Shown in pieces: positions 14,107-19,780 of a stretch of 19,780 bases of DNA. The first letter of the stretch is position 1. Every line of letters begins with the position of its first letter. Under the pieces are notes generated by a model. The model was not told the DNA's origin, made no database searches, and saw only the letters and a list, made by a program, of their open reading frames with translations. The DNA comes from an uncultured Clostridia bacterium (GTDB taxonomy: Bacteria; Bacillota; Clostridia; UMGS1810): positions 1-19,780 of the forward strand of contig CAJLYL010000025.1 in assembly GCA_905210855.1 (NCBI GenBank). Reading direction: 5' to 3'. The position numbers and the translations under genes are program-made.

Positions 14107-15462
14107 ATGGATAACGAGAACAACTATTATAACAGCCGCGAAACGGACGACCGCTATTACGCCGGCGGCTTGTCATACGAGAGCTCCGCGCGCAGTTCCG
14201 CGGATATAGAGAATGAGCTGCGAAAGACCATTCAGCGGCAGAAGAAAACCATGTTTCGTCTCATGGAGAGGATAAACCGCCTGCGCATAGTTTGCATAGT
14301 GCTCGCGGTGCTAATAGCGGCAGAGACGGTTCTGCTCTGGGGCAATTCCGTCGGGAGCGACAATCCCGAACCCCCTAAGGCTGCGGAGAGCACGCAGGCA
14401 GGAGACAATACGCAAAATCAGAATAATGACGGCGCAACGGTGACAGAGGACAGCGCCGGCGAGGACGAGGTGAACACAATCCTGTCCAAGATGACGCTTG
14501 AGGAAAAAATCTGTCAGATGATATTTGCCACACCCGAGGTGCTCACCGGTTATGAAGCTGTGACGGCGGCAGGCGAATCCACCCAAAAAGTGCTTGAAAA
14601 ACTGCCTGTCGGCGGTGTGATATATTCCGCAAAGAACCTTGAGGACAGATCGCAGGTGAAAACCATGCTGTCGAATGTAAGAAATTATTCTGAACTCGGC
14701 ATCTTCCTTGCCATAAGCGAGGAGGGCGGAAAGAACACAACCGTTGCAAAGAAAACCGATGTCAGCTCCGTGGAATCAAAGGATGCGCAGGTCATCGGAA
14801 ACGAAAATGATAAGACGGCTGCGCAAGAGAATTACAAGGCAATCGCAAAGGAACTGCGCACACTCGGATTTAATGTAAACCTTGCTCCGCTTGCGCGGAT
14901 ATCATCCGCAAGCGAGGACAAGTATGCCGTGCGTTCTTTCGGCTCGGACGCCAAAACGGTGTCCGACATGGTGTCGGCGGCTGTCGGCGGCATGAACGGC
15001 GTCGGGCTGAGTGCGGCTGTCAAGTACTTCCCGGGGATAGACATTGCTGACAGCGTGAGTGCAGACGATTTGCGCTCCGGCGAGTTTTTGCCTTTTAAGG
15101 CGGCAATTGACGGCGGCGCTGATTTCATAATAATGTCTAACAGTCCGTGCAAGGCGCTTACGGGAGACAAAACTCCGTGTTCTCTATCGCCGTCGGCGAT
15201 AGAGGCGCTGCGCACCGAACTCGGATTTGACGGAGTGATAGTCACCGATTATCTGTCGGACATTTCAGCTTCATACAGTGCGGAACAGGCGGCGGTCGCT
15301 GCGGTGAAAGCCGGCGCGGATATGCTGCTTGCGCCCGCGGGTATTGCAAAGAGTGTGTCTGCCGTCAAAGAGGCGATAGAAAAGGGCGATATTGAAGAAT
15401 CGTCAATTGACGAGAGCGTTGAGCGCATATTGCGCGTTAAAATTAAAAGAGGAATACAGTAA
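14107..15462 (+). CDS. Membrane-anchored GH3/NagZ-like protein with degenerate active site
   Basis: A 451-residue protein with a charged N-terminus rich in Tyr/Asn/Arg (1-58), one membrane helix (about 60-79) and a Thr/Asn/Gln-rich linker (82-122). A GH3 N-terminal barrel of the NagZ type follows from about 123 (SKMTLEEKICQMIF) to 448. The nucleophile aspartate is kept (GFDGVIVTDYLSD, D381), as is RSFGSD. Other NagZ positions are changed: KHFPGHG reads KYFPGID (306-312), the DSH acid/base dyad reads DSV (315-317), DQEGG reads SEEGG, and APVADV reads APLARI. It is either a non-catalytic binder or has altered specificity. The start at 14107 follows GAAAGG; an upstream in-frame ATG at 13993 has no RBS. 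gltX follows 15 nt later. Confidence 0.85.
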   Translation: MDNENNYYNSRETDDRYYAGGLSYESSARSSADIENELRKTIQRQKKTMFRLMERINRLRIVCIVLAVLIAAETVLLWGNSVGSDNPEPPKAAESTQAGDNTQNQNNDGATVTEDSAGEDEVNTILSKMTLEEKICQMIFATPEVLTGYEAVTAAGESTQKVLEKLPVGGVIYSAKNLEDRSQVKTMLSNVRNYSELGIFLAISEEGGKNTTVAKKTDVSSVESKDAQVIGNENDKTAAQENYKAIAKELRTLGFNVNLAPLARISSASEDKYAVRSFGSDAKTVSDMVSAAVGGMNGVGLSAAVKYFPGIDIADSVSADDLRSGEFLPFKAAIDGGADFIIMSNSPCKALTGDKTPCSLSPSAIEALRTELGFDGVIVTDYLSDISASYSAEQAAVAAVKAGADMLLAPAGIAKSVSAVKEAIEKGDIEESSIDESVERILRVKIKRGIQ

Positions 15463-15477
15463 CAGAAAGGATTCACA

Positions 15478-17118
15478 ATGGACAACAAAAAACTTGCGGA
15501 AATGCTTTTTCCGAATATCACAAAAACCCCCGAGGACTATGAAAAAATATATCCGGAGAGAAACTTGCCCGAGGGTGCCGTTATAACAAGAATCGGCCCA
15601 AGTCCCACGGGGTTCGTACACCTGGGCAATCTGTTCAATGCAATTATAGGCGAGCGCCTCGCTCACCAAAGCGGCGGCATAATCTACCTGAGAATAGAGG
15701 ACACAGACAGCAAGCGCGAAGTACCCGGCGCGGTGTCCATAGTCATCGACGCCATGTCGCAGTTCGGTGTGTTCTTTGATGAGGGCGCAACCGCGGACGG
15801 CGACAACGGCGCATACGGTCCCTACCGCCAGAGACAGAGAAAGGATATCTATCAGGCGTTTGCAAAGCGCCTTGTGGAGCGAGGGCTCGCATATCCCTGC
15901 TTCTGCACCGAGGAGGAGCTTGAAAATATGCGCGAGGAGCAGAAAGCGAAAAAACTCAATTTCGGTTATTACGGCGAGTATGCAATCTGCCGCAACCTCA
16001 CCATGGAACAGATAGAGGAGAAACTTGCCGCAGGTTTGCCGTATGTGCTCCGTTTCAAATCACAGGGCAGCAGCGAAAATACGGTGAAAGTACACGACGC
16101 GATAAAGGGCGACCTGGAATTGCAGGAGAACTACATCGACCTTGTTATACTTAAATCGGACGGAATACCGACATATCACTTTGCTCATGTGATAGACGAC
16201 CATCTGATGCGCACGACTCATGTAATCCGCGGCGAGGAATGGCTGCCGAGCCTGCCGATGCACATTCAGCTGTTTGAAGCCATGGGCTGGGAGCATCCGC
16301 TCTATTGCCACACGGCTCAGCTTATGAAGATGGACGGCGAATCAAAGAGAAAACTGTCTAAAAGGAAAGACCCCGAGCTTGGCTTGGAGTACTATGAGGC
16401 GGAAGGCTATCTTGTGGAAACGATATGGAACTATATGCTCACCATACTTAATTCCAACTACGAGGAGTGGCGCCTTGCCAACCCCGATGCGAAATATACC
16501 GACTTCGAGTTTACTCTTGAGAAAATGGGCAGTGCAGGAGTGCTGTTTGACCTTGACAAGCTTAACAACATAAGCAAGGAGATAATCGCTTCAAAGTCGG
16601 CGGAGTTTGTGTATGACAAGTTTTACAAGTGGTGCGTCAAGTATGATGAGGAGTTTGCAAAAATCATTGCCGCAAACAAAGACTACACCATAGGCGCACT
16701 GAACATAGGCAGAGGCGGAGCAAAACCGAGATACGACATTGTCACCTGGAAACAGGCAAGGCAGTTCCTCTCGTTCTACTTTGACGAGACATTTGCTCTT
16801 GAGGACGCTTTTCCCGAGAATGTTGACAATGAAACGAAAAACACCATACTGAGAAAATATCTTGAGACATTCGACATGAACGACGACCCCAACGAGTGGT
16901 TCGGCAAGGTGCGCACCATTACGGATGAACTTGGATTTGCCGTTAAACCGAAGGACTACAAAAAGAACCCCGATATGTACCCGGGAAGTGTGGTTGATGT
17001 CAGCAACGTAATCCGCGTTGCCATGACGGGCAGAAAAAATTCGCCCGACCTTTGGGAGATAAATCAGCTTATGGGCGAGGACGCTGTGAGGGCAAGGATT
17101 CAGAAATCCATTGACTGA
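15478..17118 (+). CDS. gltX: Glutamyl-tRNA synthetase
   Basis: A 546-residue class I aminoacyl-tRNA synthetase that charges tRNA-Glu (and tRNA-Gln in organisms using the amidotransferase route). The HIGH motif reads HLGN (48-51) in RIGPSPTGFVHLGNLFNA, and the KMSKS motif reads KLSKR (292-296) after MKMDGESKR. LRIEDTDSKREVPGA and YHFAHVIDDHLMRTTHVIRG are typical GluRS blocks. Cys141, Cys143 and Cys171 sit where the zinc ligands of E. coli GluRS lie. The protein is longer than the usual 480-500 residues, as in many Clostridia. RBS AGAAAGGA precedes the ATG. It is the second gene of the operon starting at 14107. Confidence 0.96.
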   Translation: MDNKKLAEMLFPNITKTPEDYEKIYPERNLPEGAVITRIGPSPTGFVHLGNLFNAIIGERLAHQSGGIIYLRIEDTDSKREVPGAVSIVIDAMSQFGVFFDEGATADGDNGAYGPYRQRQRKDIYQAFAKRLVERGLAYPCFCTEEELENMREEQKAKKLNFGYYGEYAICRNLTMEQIEEKLAAGLPYVLRFKSQGSSENTVKVHDAIKGDLELQENYIDLVILKSDGIPTYHFAHVIDDHLMRTTHVIRGEEWLPSLPMHIQLFEAMGWEHPLYCHTAQLMKMDGESKRKLSKRKDPELGLEYYEAEGYLVETIWNYMLTILNSNYEEWRLANPDAKYTDFEFTLEKMGSAGVLFDLDKLNNISKEIIASKSAEFVYDKFYKWCVKYDEEFAKIIAANKDYTIGALNIGRGGAKPRYDIVTWKQARQFLSFYFDETFALEDAFPENVDNETKNTILRKYLETFDMNDDPNEWFGKVRTITDELGFAVKPKDYKKNPDMYPGSVVDVSNVIRVAMTGRKNSPDLWEINQLMGEDAVRARIQKSID

Positions 17119-17133
17119 AAGGAGACTGATATC

Positions 17134-18276
17134 ATGAAAAAAACATTATCTGTCATTCTAACAACAGCAATGTTGCTCTCGCTCGCAACTTCGGCATTTG
17201 CCGCAAACGGCGATGTCAGCGGACACATATATTCAACGGATATCCGCGCATATATAAACGGTGTCGAGGTTCCGTCATACAACATTGGAGGCAAGACAGC
17301 CGTTGTTATCGAGGATATTCTGAGCGCAGATTCGCATCAGTGTGTCTATGATGACAACTCGCGCACACTCAAGTTTTTCTCACTGAATCCGAATTGCCTT
17401 GTCGGCGGTGCGGCTCAATATGCCACTGTTACCGGTAAGGTGGTGGGTAACACTTACGAAACTGACATTAAAACTTCAATTTACGATGTCACCGTGCCGA
17501 GCTGCAACATAGGCGGCAGAACTGCCGTTGCCATTGAGGATTTGGGATACGACGGCGCATTTTCGCCCATCGGCGGAAAATTCGACTGGGACGGAGAGAA
17601 ACGCACAATCAGTCTGGAATTTTTGTATGAAAATGTGGGTGCAATTGATAGCGACAAAAAAATAACCATAACCGCAAACGAATCAATGACCGAGGCAAAG
17701 GCGACCTTTGACGGAGTTTTGCACTGCGGCGGCGGAGCGGAACATTTCAGTTTTCCCGAGTATGCTTATTCTGCTGATGCGGATATAGAGGTGATAATGC
17801 CCATAAAAGCTGACGGAGAAACAATCGGATATTATTTCCGCAGACCGTCAAAAGAAAATGAATTCACAGCCTTTACATACTATTATCCGGATAAACTGAA
17901 AAAAGCCGAAGATGAACTGACGGTATATCCGAAAGCATCGAGGGAGAATATCATTTCGCATTTTGTCGGCACTCATTCCGTCGGCGAACCCGCGGAGAGG
18001 TTTGACACGGATGAGTATTCGTTTGTCTATATATCGGTTGCCGGCACATCATGGACGGCGTATGATCTTTTTCAGGTTTATGATGACGGCACCTATGTTG
18101 ACTACAAGGATAAAATTGCCGATCGCAACAGGTCGCCGAGCAATTTGAAAGTGGATAAAGAAAACGAAAAAGTTACATTCAGATTCATGGACAGATATAA
18201 CAGCGATTGGTATACAGACTACGAAATCGACCTGAAAGCAGGCGAGATAAAGGCTGTCGAATCATCACAGGGTTAA
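17134..18276 (+). CDS. Exported protein with two copper-amine-oxidase-like stalk repeats
   Basis: A 380-residue exported protein. A signal peptide (1-23, cleavage after TSAFA) is followed by two related modules at about 27-82 and 101-165. Each reads G-x-x-Y-x-TDI-x-x-x-I-x-x-V-x-VPS-x-NIGG-[KR]-TAV-x-IEDL, as in HIYSTDIRAYINGVEVPSYN and NTYETDIKTSIYDVTVPSCN. This resembles the Cu_amine_oxidN1-type domain that clostridial surface proteins use as a stalk or cell-wall module. The rest (about 175-380) is beta-rich and unrecognised, with VYISVAGTSWTAYDLFQVYD and a Trp/Tyr-rich end. There is no anchor. GGAG lies before the ATG and the gene follows gltX by 15 nt, an unexpected partner for a synthetase. 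Confidence 0.82.
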   Translation: MKKTLSVILTTAMLLSLATSAFAANGDVSGHIYSTDIRAYINGVEVPSYNIGGKTAVVIEDILSADSHQCVYDDNSRTLKFFSLNPNCLVGGAAQYATVTGKVVGNTYETDIKTSIYDVTVPSCNIGGRTAVAIEDLGYDGAFSPIGGKFDWDGEKRTISLEFLYENVGAIDSDKKITITANESMTEAKATFDGVLHCGGGAEHFSFPEYAYSADADIEVIMPIKADGETIGYYFRRPSKENEFTAFTYYYPDKLKKAEDELTVYPKASRENIISHFVGTHSVGEPAERFDTDEYSFVYISVAGTSWTAYDLFQVYDDGTYVDYKDKIADRNRSPSNLKVDKENEKVTFRFMDRYNSDWYTDYEIDLKAGEIKAVESSQG

Positions 18277-18287
18277 GGAGATAAGAC

Positions 18288-19406
18288 ATGAGCGAATTTT
18301 TGCTCTCCGTGCCGACACTTCTCGGCACGGAATCAATAGTCGCCAACGAAATACGCCGTCTCGGATATGAGACGGCGCAGGTCGTTGACGGCAGAGTTAC
18401 ATTTAAGGGAGACGAGTATGCAATCTGCCGCGCCAACATAAACTTGCGCAGTGCGGAGCGGGTTATGATACTGCTCTCGGAATTTAAGGCGACAAGCTTT
18501 GAGATGCTCTTTGACGGAATTTCCGCTATTCCGTGGGAGAATTTCATCGGCAGGACGGACGCATTTCCCGTGAACGGATATGCTATAAAATCAAAACTTT
18601 ACAGTGTGCCGGACTGCCAGGCTATAATCAAGAAGTCCGTTGTAAAACGGCTCGGCGCGAAGTACGGCGTAGAGTGGTTCGATGAGAGCGGCGCCGTGCT
18701 GCCGATAAGGTTTTCGATAATGAAAGACAATGTATCGGTATTTCTCGATACAACCGGCGTGAGCCTGTACAAACGCGGCTACCGCGAAAAAGGCGTTGCG
18801 GCGCCGCTGCGCGAAACCCTGGCATACACCATGATTGACATCAGCCGCTGGAGGGGCGACAGACCTTTTCTCGATCCTTTCTGCGGCAGCGGAACAATAG
18901 CGATTGAGGCGGCGCTGCTCGCTACTAAAACCGCCCCGGGACTTGCGCGCACCTTTGCCGCGCAGCAGTGGGAGAGCGTCATTGCGCCGCATCTGTGGGA
19001 TGAGGCACGCGATGACGCTCGCGAGAATATCCGATATGATGAACCTACTCAAATTTTTGCGTCCGACATAGACCCGAATGCGGTCGAAATTGCGCGCAGC
19101 AACGCCGCAAAGGCTGGGGTTGCGGACAAAATACATTTTGCGGTGAGCGATATGCGCGATGTGACGTCCTTTGACGAAAAAGGCGTGATCGTGTGCAATC
19201 CGCCCTACGGCGAGCGGCTCATGGACGAAAAGGAATGTGAAAAGCTCTATCGCGAAATGAAGATTAAATTTGCCGAGTTCCCCATGGCGAAAAAATATAT
19301 TCTCACATCAAATGAGAATTTTGAAAGAATTTTCGGCAGGGCGGACAAGCGGCGAAAGGTTTATAACGGTATGCTGAAATGTTGCGTATACCAGTATTTC
19401 AAATGA
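18288..19406 (+). CDS. THUMP-domain class I SAM-dependent RNA methyltransferase
   Basis: A 372-residue enzyme of the RlmL-N/YpsC group, which makes N2-methylguanosine in 23S rRNA in characterised members. A ferredoxin-like plus THUMP region covers about residues 1-160 (MSEFLLSVPTLLGTESIVAN, GRVTFKGD, YAIKSKLYSVPDCQAIIKKS). The Rossmann methyltransferase has SAM motif LDPFCGSGTIAIEAAL (D196, G200, G202), an acidic strand ASDIDPNAVEIA and the catalytic NPPYGERL (304-311). The tail RKVYNGMLKCCVYQYF is typical. AAGGAG precedes the ATG, 11 nt after the previous gene. The precise target base cannot be read from sequence. Confidence 0.93.
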   Translation: MSEFLLSVPTLLGTESIVANEIRRLGYETAQVVDGRVTFKGDEYAICRANINLRSAERVMILLSEFKATSFEMLFDGISAIPWENFIGRTDAFPVNGYAIKSKLYSVPDCQAIIKKSVVKRLGAKYGVEWFDESGAVLPIRFSIMKDNVSVFLDTTGVSLYKRGYREKGVAAPLRETLAYTMIDISRWRGDRPFLDPFCGSGTIAIEAALLATKTAPGLARTFAAQQWESVIAPHLWDEARDDARENIRYDEPTQIFASDIDPNAVEIARSNAAKAGVADKIHFAVSDMRDVTSFDEKGVIVCNPPYGERLMDEKECEKLYREMKIKFAEFPMAKKYILTSNENFERIFGRADKRRKVYNGMLKCCVYQYFK

Positions 19407-19416
19407 GGTGATGCTT

Positions 19417-19602
19417 ATGCCGGATAAAAAAACTACCCAGTGCGAGACCTGCGCATACTATGATTATGACGAGGAATCCGACGCTTATGTGTGCATGATA
19501 AATCTTGATGAGGACGATGTGTATTCGTTTTACCATTCGCGCGCGGCTTGCCCGTATTACAGCTTTTATGATGAATATAAGCTTGTTCATAAGCAGAACT
19601 GA
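19417..19602 (+). CDS. Small four-cysteine protein, DUF6472-like
   Basis: A 61-residue protein with C9-x2-C12, C26 and C45, probably one zinc site. It is very acidic, with CETCAYYDYDEESDAYVCMI and a second block INLDEDDVYSFYHS, ending in CPYYSFYDEYKLVHKQN. I recognise the pattern as that of DUF6472, a small family common in gut Clostridia with no known role. The ATG at 19417 is chosen because GAGGTGAT (19405-19412) precedes it. It starts 10 nt after the methyltransferase and appears to be the last gene of the operon, so a translation-related role is plausible but unproven. No intrinsic terminator with a T-run follows. Confidence 0.85.
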   Translation: MPDKKTTQCETCAYYDYDEESDAYVCMINLDEDDVYSFYHSRAACPYYSFYDEYKLVHKQN

Positions 19603-19616
19603 TTATTTTGCGGCCC

Positions 19617-19649
19617 ATTGCAAAATGTAACAATATGTTAATTGCAAAA
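19617..19649. repeat. Repeats upstream of the last promoter
   Basis: ATTGCAAAA occurs at 19617-19625 and again at 19641-19649. Between them lies a perfect dyad TAACA-ATA-TGTTA (19628-19640). The group ends 5 nt before the -35 box of the metallophosphoesterase promoter and could bind an activator or repressor. Confidence 0.4.
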
Positions 19650-19654
19650 AACAC

Positions 19655-19683
19655 TTGATTTTATTGCCGATATAGTATATAAT
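19655..19683 (+). promoter_or_regulatory. SigA promoter of the metallophosphoesterase gene
   Basis: TTGATT (19655-19660), a 17-nt spacer and TATAAT (19678-19683), giving a leader of about 35 nt. Confidence 0.8.
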
Positions 19684-19725
19684 ATCTATTTGTGTAGCTA
19701 TTAATTGTGCGAAAGAGGTGTTTTG

Positions 19726-19780
19726 ATGGCAGTATACGCGATGTCGGATTTGCATCTGGCACTCAGCGCCGACAAGCCGA
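19726..19780 (+). CDS. Metallophosphoesterase, 5' end only
   Basis: Eighteen codons are visible before the window ends: MAVYAMSDLHLALSADKP. The SDLHL block right after a short hydrophobic beta strand is motif I (D-x-H) of calcineurin-like metallophosphoesterases, where Asp and His bind the metal pair. AAAGAGGTG precedes the ATG and a good SigA promoter lies upstream. Substrate and family member cannot be told from this fragment. Confidence 0.75.
   Translation, partial: MAVYAMSDLHLALSADKP

Noticed and set aside
1..19780. CRISPR array, insertion sequence, prophage or integration site
   Set aside because: No regularly spaced identical repeats, transposase, integrase or tRNA-flanked boundary was seen; base composition and gene content look uniform and chromosomal.

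Overview
The window is a piece of chromosome from a spore-forming low-to-mid GC Firmicute of class Clostridia, probably an uncultured gut lineage of the Oscillospirales/Ruminococcaceae type. The reasons are a compact spoVAC-spoVAD-spoVAE operon, a SleB-type cortex hydrolase, the long clostridial form of glutamyl-tRNA synthetase, a small DUF6472-like four-cysteine protein, AGGAGG/AGGTGG ribosome binding sites and several near-consensus SigA promoters. It looks like core chromosome: no transposase, phage gene, CRISPR array, tRNA or rRNA is seen.

Layout. (1) 1-2096, minus strand: the spoVA operon, led by a 45-residue membrane microprotein that is translationally spaced like the other genes. (2) 2097-2453: a divergent intergenic region with three imperfect 33-bp phased repeats and a clear SigA promoter for galM (2454-3485). 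(3) 3592-8358, plus strand: a five-gene unit of exported protein, BcrA-type ABC ATPase, ABC-2 permease, sensor kinase and OmpR-type regulator. It is preceded by two overlapping dyads in its promoter and ends in a 46-bp perfect palindrome shared with the convergent mntP. (4) 8388-12530, minus strand: mntP, sleB-like, smpB and rnr. (5) 12660-13991: a DUF1015 gene on a strong promoter. (6) 14107-19602: a tight five-gene operon of membrane-anchored degenerate GH3 protein, gltX, exported protein with two stalk repeats, THUMP-type RNA methyltransferase and small DUF6472-like protein. (7) 19726 to the end: start of a metallophosphoesterase.

How it works together. SpoVA proteins carry dipicolinic acid into the spore and SleB digests cortex at germination. 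RNase R and SmpB form the usual ribosome rescue and RNA decay pair. GltX and the RNA methyltransferase serve translation. The five-gene ABC/two-component unit looks like a self-regulated envelope-stress or peptide-efflux system and is the most likely place for uncharacterised biology, along with the spoVA leader microprotein and the active-site-depleted GH3 protein. All family names come from recognising motifs by eye; no database search was done.
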